A stretch of 64,000 nt of DNA from an uncultured Erysipelotrichaceae bacterium. Its GTDB lineage: Bacteria > Bacillota_I > Bacilli_A > Erysipelotrichales > Erysipelotrichaceae. The notes under the pieces were generated by a model that had not been told where the DNA came from, ran no database searches, and saw only the letters and a program-made list of their open reading frames with translations. The first letter of the stretch is position 1; each line of letters starts with the position of its first letter. Positions 1 to 8,927 of the stretch are shown here, piece by piece. Position numbers and translations under genes: made by a program. The stretch covers positions 32,745 to 96,744 of the forward strand of contig CADBEA010000004.1 in assembly GCA_902793635.1 (NCBI GenBank). Direction: 5' to 3'.

Positions 1-1080
1 TATGCGGACACGTCCGCCTCTGCCGCCGCTGTACTGCGGCCGCTTTTTCGCCTGCATCAATGCCTGTTCCCGGGTATCGATGCCGTTTCTGGCCCATTCA
101 CCGGCCACCATTTCCACAAAGCGGCTGTTCAGCCGGTTGTCGGAAACGTTGAGTATATATTCGATCATGATGTTGATGACTTCGTTGCTGAAGTGCATGT
201 CCAGTGCGAGATGATCGAGGATACGCCGATCGCTCAGGGTCACCGCCCTGCCGTTCTGTTTTGACTGCAGGAAGGAAACCGGCGGCAGACTGTAGACATC
301 CTTTCCGCCGGTGACATCCGGCGTGCTCTTTTCCGCCAGGATCCTGAGCCTGTCTCCGTCAAACGTCATCGTATTCAGATTGACACATTTGCGGACAAGG
401 ATTCGCATTCGATCAACAGACAACCCATGCACCGTCGCCAGTTTGCCGATCAGCCTCAGATTTTCCTCGGTCCGCAGTTCGATGGGAAACACCAGGTCGC
501 TGGTGGAAGCGATGAAACGTTCATAATCAAAGACGATCGTCGAGTCATCGATGGCGAAGCGGTAACGCGGCTGAATGGTCGTGAAGGCCGAGGGCTGATT
601 TGCTTCCTCGGAACTGTAACGCACCATGCGGGTAATGTCCTGATACCCCTGGGTGCTGATACCGTTATCCTTCAGATTGGCCACGGTCGTTTCCAGATTT
701 TTCTGACCGAGGACTTTCTGAAGACGGTTCATATATACACCCGACTGCATGAACGCTCCGGCATTCATCGGTGTGTTGAGATGGTATATATAAGCATCGC
801 GGTTTTCGCCCTTGCGGCAGTAAACCCGCAGCAGCATATATTCTTCCAGTTTTGCACAGGCCCGATCAAACACATCCGGTCCGAATCCGCATAAAGCGAA
901 CAGCCGGCTGTGGCTTTCCAGGGTATGCTGGCGCAGACCTTCCGCCGCCATCGTCAGAAACAGACTGCAGGCTTCCGGACCGGTCAGCGGCTGGTACAGC
1001 TGCATCAGTGACAGAAGGATCTCTTCACTGATACCGCCGCTGTATTCGATACGGTATGTATCACGTGTTCTGACTTCCAT
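1..1080 (-). CDS. dnaB: Replication initiation and membrane attachment protein DnaB (partial, C-terminus off the left edge)
   Basis: An uninterrupted minus-strand frame of 360 codons runs from an ATG at 1080 to the left edge with no stop, so only the N-terminal part is visible. A GAAGGAGG ribosome site lies six bases upstream. The start MEVRTRDTYRIEYSGG and, near the edge, the stretch FVEMVAGEWARNGIDT match the DnaB/DnaD winged-helix and DDBH2 style of Firmicute helicase-loading proteins. In this family DnaB works with DnaD and DnaI to load the replicative helicase at oriC and at stalled forks. It overlaps the end of coaE by 20 bases, the usual Firmicute coaE-dnaB order. The C-terminal region cannot be assessed. 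Confidence 0.85.
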   Translation of the reverse strand, partial: MEVRTRDTYRIEYSGGISEEILLSLMQLYQPLTGPEACSLFLTMAAEGLRQHTLESHSRLFALCGFGPDVFDRACAKLEEYMLLRVYCRKGENRDAYIYHLNTPMNAGAFMQSGVYMNRLQKVLGQKNLETTVANLKDNGISTQGYQDITRMVRYSSEEANQPSAFTTIQPRYRFAIDDSTIVFDYERFIASTSDLVFPIELRTEENLRLIGKLATVHGLSVDRMRILVRKCVNLNTMTFDGDRLRILAEKSTPDVTGGKDVYSLPPVSFLQSKQNGRAVTLSDRRILDHLALDMHFSNEVINIMIEYILNVSDNRLNSRFVEMVAGEWARNGIDTREQALMQAKKRPQYSGGRGGRVRI

Positions 1081-1675
1081 CACGCGCCTCCTTCCGCAGT
1101 TCCCTCATCCACCGGTTGATCGTCTGATCCAGAGCCTGCAGATCAGAACTGTTATCGAATACGATATCCGCTTTTGTTTTCTGAATTTCCGGATCGATCT
1201 GACTTTCATAGCGGGCAATCGCTTCTTCCCGGCTGTAGTCACGGTATTCCATCAATCTCTGTATGGCTGTTTCCTTATTGCAATAGACCAGAATGATCTG
1301 ATCAAAATCTTCTTCCCAGCCGGCTTCAAACAGCAGCGGCACTTCCGCGCAGGCTGCCATATCTTCGGCATGCCGTTCGAAGAATTTGTGCATGCCTTCC
1401 CGGACATAGGGATGGATCACGGCATTGACCGCAAGACGCTTTTCTTCTTCATTAAAAATGATATCCGCCATTCTGGCCGGGACTATATCCCCGTTCTCGT
1501 CAAGAACGTCACTGCCGATAATGGCAATGATTTTTTCCTGGCATGGATTGCCTCTGTGCAGCGCCATCTTGGCATAGTTATCACTGTTGAAAACCGCCAG
1601 TCCCCTTCTTCTCAGAAGGATCGAGACGGTGGTTTTACCGGATGCGATCGTGCCTGTAATACCAATTCTTTTCAT
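1061..1675 (-). CDS. coaE: Dephospho-CoA kinase
   Basis: 204 residues, full length for the family. It catalyses the last step of coenzyme A synthesis, ATP-dependent phosphorylation of the 3'-hydroxyl of dephospho-CoA. The P-loop GITGTIASGKTT is at residues 5-16, and the CoA-domain motif with VPLLFEAGWEEDFD lies near the middle. It sits 16 bases after mutM and overlaps dnaB by 20 bases, so translation of the two is probably coupled. Cytosolic; nothing unusual. Confidence 0.95.
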   Translation of the reverse strand: MKRIGITGTIASGKTTVSILLRRRGLAVFNSDNYAKMALHRGNPCQEKIIAIIGSDVLDENGDIVPARMADIIFNEEEKRLAVNAVIHPYVREGMHKFFERHAEDMAACAEVPLLFEAGWEEDFDQIILVYCNKETAIQRLMEYRDYSREEAIARYESQIDPEIQKTKADIVFDNSSDLQALDQTINRWMRELRKEARDGSQNT

Positions 1676-1691
1676 AGCTACCTTTATTTGT

Positions 1692-2498
1692 TTATTTCTG
1701 ACAATGCGGACAGTAATAGGAGGATCTGCCGCCGATCCGCTTCATGTGGATGTCACCGCCGCAGCGGCCGCATGTCTTCATCATATGGACCGTGCATTCG
1801 GTCTGAAACAGACCAGTGATGCCGAGCGAAGACGTATAGGAACGGATCGTTGTTCCGCCGGCGGCGATCGCCGCCTTCAGGATCCGCTGTGTTTCCTGTA
1901 CCAGGTTTTCCTCATCCTTCCGGGTGATCCTTTGACAGGAGCGGCCCGGCCTGAGATTGCACGCGGCAAGTATCTCATCCGCATAGATATTACCAATACC
2001 GGCGACGAAGCGTTGATCGAGCAGCAGGGACTTCAGAGGCATGTCATGCCTGATGCGGTACGCGTGCACATAGGCGTGGCTGAATTCTTCCGAAAACGGC
2101 TCGGGCCCCAGTTCATGGAATGTCCTGAGATCCGTATCCAGCGGCAGAATCTCCATCCGGCCGAATTTGCGGGTATCGTGATAACGCAGCTGCATGCCGT
2201 AATCAAGATCAAAGAGAACATGCATGTGCCGGTTCAAAGGTTCCGTTGGCTTCTGCAGCCAGAACTTTCCTTCCATGCGCAGATGCACGCACAGAAGAAT
2301 ATCGTCCAGGTAAAACAGCAGATATTTGCCGCGTCTAGCGAAAGTGCGGAAATGCTGGTGAATCAGTTGTTTCCGGAATTCCTCCGGATCACCGTTTATC
2401 GTTTTGGCAAAGCGGACTGTAACGTCCGTGATCATACGGTCTTTGATCTGATGCTCAAGCGTCCTGACGACCGTTTCCACTTCCGGCAGTTCCGGCAT
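1692..2498 (-). CDS. mutM: Formamidopyrimidine-DNA glycosylase (Fpg/MutM)
   Basis: 268 residues. A bifunctional glycosylase/AP lyase that removes 8-oxoguanine and ring-opened purines. The N-terminus MPELPEVETVVR gives the catalytic proline and glutamate right after the initiator Met. Helix-two-turn-helix sequences occupy the middle, and the C-terminus holds the zinc finger with a CxxC pair (CGRC) and a second pair (CPHC) about 17 residues later. It is separated from polA by a single base, so it is co-transcribed with the polymerase that fills the repaired gap. Confidence 0.96.
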   Translation of the reverse strand: MPELPEVETVVRTLEHQIKDRMITDVTVRFAKTINGDPEEFRKQLIHQHFRTFARRGKYLLFYLDDILLCVHLRMEGKFWLQKPTEPLNRHMHVLFDLDYGMQLRYHDTRKFGRMEILPLDTDLRTFHELGPEPFSEEFSHAYVHAYRIRHDMPLKSLLLDQRFVAGIGNIYADEILAACNLRPGRSCQRITRKDEENLVQETQRILKAAIAAGGTTIRSYTSSLGITGLFQTECTVHMMKTCGRCGGDIHMKRIGGRSSYYCPHCQK

Positions 2499-2499
2499 T

Positions 2500-5124
2500 T
2501 TACTTCGCCTCGTACCAGGTGTGACCGATCGAGCACTCAGCTGTCAGAGGAACCTTCAGTTTCATGGCATTGACCATACCCTTGTCGATCAAAGCTGTCA
2601 TCGTATCGATCTCGTCTTCAAATACATTGAAGATCAGTTCGTCATGGACCTGCAGGATCATTCTGCTTCTGACACCGGCTTCCTTCATGGCTTTGTCGAT
2701 ATCGATCATGGCCAGTTTGATCAGGTCGGCAGCGGAGCCCTGAATCGGCGCGTTCATGGCCGCCCGTTTGCCGAATTCACGGACCATGTAATTGCGGTCC
2801 CTGATCTCGGGAATCTCACGGCGGCGGTGGCAAAGCGTCTCCACATAACCCTTTTCTTCACATGATTTCACGATGCCGTCCATATAGGCACGGATGCCCG
2901 GATACTTCCGGTAATATGTCTCAATGAATTCCGCGGCTTCTCTCCGGCTGACACCCAGCTGCTGGGCGAGACCGAAATCACTGATGCCGTAAACGATACC
3001 GAAGTTGACTGTCTTTGCCTGCCGGCGGTCGGCCGGTGTGACTTCCTCAGCACTCTTTTCAAAGACGTCCATCGCTGTTTTGGTATGAATGTCTATGCCA
3101 TCGTTGAAGGCCTGGATCAGTGCTTTCTCATCCGCCATATGCGCCAGCATACGCAGTTCGATCTGATGATAGTCAGAAGAGATCAGCACACATCCCTCTT
3201 CAGGAACAAACGCCTTGCGGATCTCGCGGCCCAGTTCATCTCGGACGGAAATATTCTGCAGATTCGGTTCACTGGAAGAAAGCCGTCCGGTCTGGGTGGC
3301 GCACTGGTTGTAGATCGTATGGATACGTCCGTCGCTGAAAATATATTTTTTAAGACCTTCCGCATAAGTGCTGTAGATCTTGGACAGTTTGCGGTAAGTG
3401 AGAATGTGGTCGATAATCGGATGAATGCCGGCCAGCTTTTCCAGCACGTCGGCACCGGTGCTGCGCTTCTTGCCGGAAGGCAGATGCAGATCGTCATACA
3501 GTACTTCAGCCAGCTGTTTCGGTGAATTGATATTGAATTCCCGGCCGGCCAGTTTCCAGATCTCATCCTGTTCGGCAGTGATGCTGGCATAGGTATCACG
3601 GGCAATCTGATCAAGAACATTCACATCACAGCGGATGCCTTCATTTTCCATCCGGAAAAGGATCTCGCTGAGCGGCAGTTCCATCTTCCGGTACAGATCT
3701 TCCATCTGATACGATTTGAGAACCGGTTCATTTTCTTTCTTTAACTGAAAGATGAAACGGGCCCATTCACAGCCGTAGGTCATCTGATCGTTTTCATCCG
3801 GCAGAAGCACCGGCTTGTTCGCTTTGCCGTAGATCTCGTCATATTTCTTCGACGTGGCAAAGCCATACTTCTCCATGATCTTTTCCACGCTGGTCAGTGT
3901 TGAATCAGCCAGTGAAGCCATGATCATCGCATCATCGCTCCACTTAACTACGAAGCCTTCCCTTTCGCACAGATGCATGCATCGTTTGATATCAAAACCG
4001 CAGATCGGCTGCGCACCGCTCTTCAGCACTTCACGGAATGCCTCGTCATTGCGGGCGTCATCGAGAGAAATATAATAGCCATTACTCCCGTCATAGACCG
4101 CGAAGCCATGGATGGATGCGGTCATGAAGCTGGCATGATCGTCGTCCACAAACAGTGCAAAATCATGCGCATATGCTTCCGCCGGTATTCTGTCCGTCCT
4201 GACGAACGTTTCCGTTTTCTTTTCTTCCGCCGGTCCCTTTGCCTCTTCTGTCTGGACTTTGTCAGCGAAGCGCTGAGCCAGCTGGACCATATCAAGGGAT
4301 TTAAGAAAACGGATCAGTGATTCGTAATCCGGTGTGAATGCCACTTCATCAGCACTCAGATCCAGCTCCACATCACGGCGGATCGTCGCCAGTGTCTTGG
4401 ACAGCATGGCAGATTCATGACCGGCCATGATCTTCTTCTGCAGTGCCCCTTTTAATTCATCTTCATGAGCCAGGACATTCTCCACGGTACCGTATTCCTG
4501 CAGCAGCTTCAGGGCTGTCTTTTCACCGATACCGGCAATGCCGGGAATGTTGTCGCTCTTATCACCCATCAGACCCTTCATGTCAATGATCTGCGCAGGT
4601 GTGATACCCATTGTTTCCTTCAGTGCTTCCGGTGTCATGTCATCCATTTCGGAAAGACCCTTCTTCATCAGAAGGACATGCGTCGTATCGTCGATCAGCT
4701 GCAGCATGTCATGGTCGCTGGTCAGAATATATGTTTCATAATCCGGTGACTGTTTTGAAATCGTTCCGATCAGGTCGTCAGCTTCGATATCGGTCATTTC
4801 CACCCACTTAATGCCGAAAGCGTCAAGCAGATCTCTGGCCATGGAAAACTGCGGCACCAGATCATCCGGTGCCGGTTTGCGTCCGCCTTTATAATCCGCA
4901 TAGAGTTCATGCCGGAACGTGTGCTTGCCGGCATCAAATGCCACCAGCATCGCATCCGGCTTAACGATCTCAACAGCTTTCTGCAGCATCGAGGCAAAGC
5001 CGAAAACAGCATTGGTCGGAAGACCGCTGGCGGTTGTCATCGGTTTGCCGTAGGCTGTCGCATAATATGCCCTGAACAGCATCGAGTTGCCGTCTGTCAG
5101 CAATAATCTTTTTCTGTCGCTCAT
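2500..5124 (-). CDS. polA: DNA polymerase I
   Basis: 874 residues. An N-terminal 5'-3' exonuclease/flap domain (about 1-290, rich in the expected Asp residues), a middle 3'-5' exonuclease-like domain (about 300-470) and a family A polymerase domain. Polymerase motifs A (SSDYHQIELRMLAH), B (RRQAKTVNFGIVYG) and C (QVHDELIF, about 825-832) are intact. In the middle domain the metal-binding FDTET-type motif is replaced by FVDDDHASF-like sequence, so proofreading is probably lost, as in Bacillus Pol I. The ribosome site is weak (AGAGAAAG). It lies 13 bases after the ZnuA-like gene in a replication and repair operon. Confidence 0.97.
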   Translation of the reverse strand: MSDRKRLLLTDGNSMLFRAYYATAYGKPMTTASGLPTNAVFGFASMLQKAVEIVKPDAMLVAFDAGKHTFRHELYADYKGGRKPAPDDLVPQFSMARDLLDAFGIKWVEMTDIEADDLIGTISKQSPDYETYILTSDHDMLQLIDDTTHVLLMKKGLSEMDDMTPEALKETMGITPAQIIDMKGLMGDKSDNIPGIAGIGEKTALKLLQEYGTVENVLAHEDELKGALQKKIMAGHESAMLSKTLATIRRDVELDLSADEVAFTPDYESLIRFLKSLDMVQLAQRFADKVQTEEAKGPAEEKKTETFVRTDRIPAEAYAHDFALFVDDDHASFMTASIHGFAVYDGSNGYYISLDDARNDEAFREVLKSGAQPICGFDIKRCMHLCEREGFVVKWSDDAMIMASLADSTLTSVEKIMEKYGFATSKKYDEIYGKANKPVLLPDENDQMTYGCEWARFIFQLKKENEPVLKSYQMEDLYRKMELPLSEILFRMENEGIRCDVNVLDQIARDTYASITAEQDEIWKLAGREFNINSPKQLAEVLYDDLHLPSGKKRSTGADVLEKLAGIHPIIDHILTYRKLSKIYSTYAEGLKKYIFSDGRIHTIYNQCATQTGRLSSSEPNLQNISVRDELGREIRKAFVPEEGCVLISSDYHQIELRMLAHMADEKALIQAFNDGIDIHTKTAMDVFEKSAEEVTPADRRQAKTVNFGIVYGISDFGLAQQLGVSRREAAEFIETYYRKYPGIRAYMDGIVKSCEEKGYVETLCHRRREIPEIRDRNYMVREFGKRAAMNAPIQGSAADLIKLAMIDIDKAMKEAGVRSRMILQVHDELIFNVFEDEIDTMTALIDKGMVNAMKLKVPLTAECSIGHTWYEAK

Positions 5125-5137
5125 AGACTTTCTCTTA

Positions 5138-6136
5138 TCAGTTCTGCAGACTGACGATATCCTTTCTCATCGTATCCAGGACACTCAGATTCTCATACAT
5201 CAATGAGATATAATCCTTGCCCATGCTCTCTTCCGTTTCGGTCAGAGATGACAGATTGTGCATCTCCACCCTAACGAGTCCGAGTTCTTCCTCAAGCTGG
5301 GCAAAAAGCATCTTCATGTCATCCGTCATATTCGGTTCATAGACGATGTACTGCACATTGTCGGAAATGATCCGCTGTTTGATCAGATTCAGCTGTTCGG
5401 CATTCGGCAATACGCCGTATTTTGAAAGAACGATCGGATATACCTGGAAGCCGTAGGTCTTCTGCCAGTTGCCGAAACTGGCGGTCATCGAGACGAATTT
5501 GATTTCCTGATAGTTATTGATCAGATTGGTCGCCAGTGACTGATACTGGGCATCCATGTCGATCAGATCCTTTTCGAGATCCTTCAGGTTTTCCAGATAC
5601 ATATCTTTCTGATCCGGATAATTGCGGCAGAGCCAGTCACAGATATTCTTCGCCATCGACAGCATCGCGATCGGATCGTTCCACAGGCAGAGATCCAGAT
5701 TGTCGGTATCGATCGAAGTGAAAGCATCACCTTTGTAGTATTCACTCTTTTCATAGCGCACACCTTCTTCGGTAATGATCTGGGTGTAGCGGCCGAAATC
5801 ATAAATGGCATTCAGGGTGGAAAGATCCATGTCGGTCACACCGCTGCTTTTGACATCCTGGGTGCAGACTGACAGATACGGTTCCAGATCGCCGATATGG
5901 AGAAACAGTTCCGAACCGTTCAGCAGATCACGGTAATTGTCCTTCAGCTGGGCGCGCTGCACCAGACAGAAATCCTTCTGAATGGACTGGGCGTTGAAAT
6001 TCGTGCCGGCCAGACGTTCAATCAGAAATCCGATCGGATAGACGGTATAGAGAATGCCGCTGCGCACGGTTCCGCAGCCGTTCAGCGGCAGTAAAAGCAG
6101 AGCGGCACAGAGAAGACTGATCAGTTTTCTTTTCAT
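5138..6136 (-). CDS. ZnuA-like metal ABC transporter substrate-binding lipoprotein with a degenerate metal site
   Basis: 332 residues from the ATG at 6136, preceded by AAGGAGG and overlapping the upstream stop as ATGA; a longer frame reaching 6295 lies inside the neighbour and is not used. A signal peptide with lipobox LPLNGC puts the lipidated Cys at residue 21. The fold matches SBP_bac_9 (ZnuA/adhesin family): YTVYPIGFLIERLAG near the N-terminus, LWNDPIAMLSMAKNI at 151-165 and YIVYEPN at about 263-269. Two His ligands of the family appear replaced: the HxW His by Cys150 and the His of the HDAFGYF-type motif by Thr218. No permease or ATPase is next to it, so zinc or manganese uptake is doubtful. 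Confidence 0.75.
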   Translation of the reverse strand: MKRKLISLLCAALLLLPLNGCGTVRSGILYTVYPIGFLIERLAGTNFNAQSIQKDFCLVQRAQLKDNYRDLLNGSELFLHIGDLEPYLSVCTQDVKSSGVTDMDLSTLNAIYDFGRYTQIITEEGVRYEKSEYYKGDAFTSIDTDNLDLCLWNDPIAMLSMAKNICDWLCRNYPDQKDMYLENLKDLEKDLIDMDAQYQSLATNLINNYQEIKFVSMTASFGNWQKTYGFQVYPIVLSKYGVLPNAEQLNLIKQRIISDNVQYIVYEPNMTDDMKMLFAQLEEELGLVRVEMHNLSSLTETEESMGKDYISLMYENLSVLDTMRKDIVSLQN

Positions 6137-7287
6137 TCTTTGGCCTCCTTTCCTGCCGTATCTTCCGTTTCCGGAAGTTCTTCTTTGATATAGATGCGAT
6201 ATAATACCCGGCAGCTGAGGAATACCGGCAGAGCGATGATGATACCGGGGATGCCGAGAAAAGTACCACCGGCGAAAATCGAGAACAATGTCCACAGCGG
6301 TGAAATGTGTGTGTTACGGGCATGAATCATCGGAGCTACAACGTATTCGTCCACCTGGGAGAGGATGACGATTGCGGCGATCAGGATCAGACACTGGGTT
6401 CCGGAAAGTGTCAGTGTAGTCAGAATACCGATCGTGCTGATGATGATCGGACCGATATACGGAATGAAAATGGAGATTGCCGTCAGCAGTCCGAGGATCA
6501 GCCAGTCCGGATGACCGATAAAGAAATAAAGCAGTGAGTATTCTGCGAAACGGATCAGCATCAGCGTCAGCATCGACTTCAGATATTCGTCGATCTCCTC
6601 ATCGATTGCGAAGACAGCCCGGTTGAACCGGCGGCCGATACGCAGCGATAAGTAAACGACATAATAACGGATCTTATCCCAGCCGAAACTCATCAGGATG
6701 GAGATAACAGTGGAAAAGACGATCATCGTCATCGTGCTGATCGTCGCGTTGACGAACTCCGGCAGTGAGCCGGTCAGATTCGGTATCAGACTGCGGAAGT
6801 CGCTCAGAGCCGCGACGCCGGCATCGACCAGACCAATGATCCATGGCGGCATGTCACCTGATGTCAGGCTTTCAACATGCGTCGTGACCCAGTTGATACC
6901 GTTGATCATGGACTCGATCAGACTGGATGTCCGGTTCAGAACCATCGGAAACAGCGTGGAGATCAGCAGCAACAGCAATGCGATGATAATGACGTATACC
7001 ACCGGTATACTGATCTTTCTGGATACACCTGCTTTTTCCAGACGGGTGAAGGCACGGCGCAGAATATAGGCAATGATAAAACCGTACATAAACGGCTTGA
7101 ACACATTGAAAAGCCGGCTGAAAAGACCCTGCCATACGCCGGCTGTTGCCTGAAACAGTAAAACGATCAGCAGCAGAAGCACGATTTTGACAAGTCCCTG
7201 CACGGAAAAATCTTCCTTCAGTTTTGCAATAATCTTCTCTCCGACATTCATAATCTCCAAATATTTTACCATGGACAGGCTGATCAT
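6133..7287 (-). CDS. AI-2E family transporter (PerM/YdiK-type membrane protein)
   Basis: 384 residues with seven to eight predicted membrane segments and the family features: the C-terminal GLLTAISIFIPYIGPII block and a late DEYVVAPMIHARNTHISP region. Members export small molecules (autoinducer-2 in E. coli TqsA) or exchange ions; the substrate here is unknown. The start overlaps the radC stop as ATGA. Internal Met codons at residues 6 and 13 could also start the protein. It also overlaps the lipoprotein gene by four bases, so the three genes are translationally coupled. Confidence 0.88.
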   Translation of the reverse strand: MISLSMVKYLEIMNVGEKIIAKLKEDFSVQGLVKIVLLLLIVLLFQATAGVWQGLFSRLFNVFKPFMYGFIIAYILRRAFTRLEKAGVSRKISIPVVYVIIIALLLLLISTLFPMVLNRTSSLIESMINGINWVTTHVESLTSGDMPPWIIGLVDAGVAALSDFRSLIPNLTGSLPEFVNATISTMTMIVFSTVISILMSFGWDKIRYYVVYLSLRIGRRFNRAVFAIDEEIDEYLKSMLTLMLIRFAEYSLLYFFIGHPDWLILGLLTAISIFIPYIGPIIISTIGILTTLTLSGTQCLILIAAIVILSQVDEYVVAPMIHARNTHISPLWTLFSIFAGGTFLGIPGIIIALPVFLSCRVLYRIYIKEELPETEDTAGKEAKE

Positions 7288-7976
7288 TCCATCTGTTCTT
7301 CCAGGAAACCCCGCTCCTTCAATGACAGACAGCGGCTGCCGGTGACGATCAGATGGTCAAGGATGCGCACCCCCATCATCCGCCCCGCTTTCTGCAGTTT
7401 TCTGGTCAGGGCAAGATCGGCCTGGGATGGCGTCGGGTCATTGCCGGGATGATTGTGCACCAGCATCAGATCGGTGCAGCTGTGCAGCAAGGCTTCCCTA
7501 AAGATTTCGCGCGGATAGACATTGCTGGCGTTGATCGTTCCGACAAACAGCACCCGATAAAACAGGATCCTGTGATGCTGGTCAAGATAAATGACGAGAA
7601 ACTGTTCCTGCAGACTGCTGCCGATTTCCTTCTGCAGCCAGTTCACCGCCTTCTCCGGCTCATCGATAATATCGACCCGCATCGCTTCCTCCAGAGCACA
7701 GCGGCGGGCAATCTCAAAACAGGCCTGCAGTTCCAGTGCCTTGATATCGGACACCCCATGGATTTTGTTCAGTTCGGGAATGCTCATACGGGCGATGCCG
7801 CTGATGCCGCCGGCTTTTTCCAGCACCTCATCCGCTACCTCCAATACGCTTTTCCCCTTCTGGCCGCTGCGCAGAACGATCGCCAGCAGTTCTCTGGAAC
7901 TGAGTGAACGGATCCCGTAACGCAGGGCTTTCTCCCGCGGTTTTTCACTGACGGGCATTTCTCTGATCATTGGCAT
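7284..7976 (-). CDS. radC: RadC family protein (JAB/MPN domain)
   Basis: 230 residues. An N-terminal helix-hairpin-helix region (LSSRELLAIVLRSG ... ISGIARMSIPELNKIHGV) is followed by a JAB metalloprotease-like domain with the zinc motif HNHPGNDPTPSQAD. The role of RadC is unsettled; the original repair claim in E. coli was withdrawn, while MPN-domain nuclease or peptidase roles have been proposed. AAGGAGG lies eight bases before the ATG. It heads the seven-gene minus-strand run that ends with dnaB. Confidence 0.93.
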   Translation of the reverse strand: MPMIREMPVSEKPREKALRYGIRSLSSRELLAIVLRSGQKGKSVLEVADEVLEKAGGISGIARMSIPELNKIHGVSDIKALELQACFEIARRCALEEAMRVDIIDEPEKAVNWLQKEIGSSLQEQFLVIYLDQHHRILFYRVLFVGTINASNVYPREIFREALLHSCTDLMLVHNHPGNDPTPSQADLALTRKLQKAGRMMGVRILDHLIVTGSRCLSLKERGFLEEQME

Positions 7977-8027
7977 ATTTGATTCCTCCTTACGGAAGTA
8001 ATATTGTTATCCCGCTGCCGAATCCAT

Positions 8028-8050
8028 AAAAAAACCGCACATATGTGCGG
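8028..8050 (-). terminator. Intrinsic terminator after the PTS genes
   Basis: On the minus strand a perfect 16-base palindrome CCGCACATATGTGCGG is followed by seven T residues. It lies just after the PTS IID stop and before radC, so it separates the two operons. Confidence 0.88.
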
Positions 8051-8057
8051 TCAGTGC

Positions 8058-8927
8058 TTACAGATTCAGCCAGGGCAGCGGCAGCGGTGAGGAGAAGAAG
8101 CCACCGAAAAGACCAAGCAGCGCTCCTGCCATGCCAACGGCCAGCAGCAGCAATACACACATCAGCAGTGAACGGTTCTTCTTCGTCAGCATGTGCCAGA
8201 TGATACCTAAAAGACCAAGCGGCACGATGCCGGGCAGAACCTTCTTCAGACCGTCAGCGAAACTGATGCTCTGATAATTGCTCTGCAGGTACATATCCGG
8301 CTGCAGACCTCTGACAAACAGGAAGGTCATAGCACCGAGCATGAAGATGCCGGCCATTCTCGCTCCCTGCTTCAATGCTTCCTTATGACGGCAGAGACTC
8401 TCAGCCGCTCTTGTGCCCTTGCTGTAGCCATAGTACAGCATGGCATAACGCAGCAGAACGGACAGAACCGCGACGACGGCGAAGTACAGCAGCACGCCGA
8501 GAATACTGCCGGCGGAAGCCAGCGCACAGCAGCCGACTGCGGTTACCGGAATGACGACATATTCAAACAGCGCCGTTCCGAATGAATCAGCGGCGGCGGA
8601 TGCGACAGTGCGGGCCGAACGGATCGTTTCCAGATCGCACTTCTGCTGTTCAAGAGCAAGTGTCACGCCCATGGCCAGGGTCGACATCGGACTTGCCGCG
8701 CTGACGTATTCCAGTTCATGGCCCATCGAAAGAGCCAGATCTTCTTCATTTTTATGGATCTGTTTCAGACCTGGCATCAGCGCCCAGCACCAGCCGGCTG
8801 ATGATGCGGTTTCTCCGTTATGAGAAGCATCCGCGAAGAAGGAACGGACAAAAATCTGATTAAGTGTCTTTCTGTCCAGCGGGAATGCTTCGTTCGTATT
8901 TGTATATTTACCGGTTCCTACCACCAT
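8058..8927 (-). CDS. PTS mannose/fructose/sorbose family transporter subunit IID
   Basis: 289 residues. Family signature regions include the N-terminal RSFFADASHNGETASSAGW and the SMGHELEYVSAASPMSTLAMG stretch, which parallels the HLEFFNTNP region of EIID proteins. Several hydrophobic segments follow in the C-terminal half. With IIC it forms the membrane channel of a mannose-type phosphotransferase permease. The start overlaps the IIC stop by 10 bases. AGGAG lies about ten bases upstream. Confidence 0.88.
   Translation of the reverse strand: MVVGTGKYTNTNEAFPLDRKTLNQIFVRSFFADASHNGETASSAGWCWALMPGLKQIHKNEEDLALSMGHELEYVSAASPMSTLAMGVTLALEQQKCDLETIRSARTVASAAADSFGTALFEYVVIPVTAVGCCALASAGSILGVLLYFAVVAVLSVLLRYAMLYYGYSKGTRAAESLCRHKEALKQGARMAGIFMLGAMTFLFVRGLQPDMYLQSNYQSISFADGLKKVLPGIVPLGLLGIIWHMLTKKNRSLLMCVLLLLAVGMAGALLGLFGGFFSSPLPLPWLNL

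Noticed and set aside
6137..6295. N-terminal extension of the ZnuA-like gene
   Set aside because: Lies within the AI-2E gene, lacks a signal sequence, and the downstream ATG has a strong ribosome site and lipobox.
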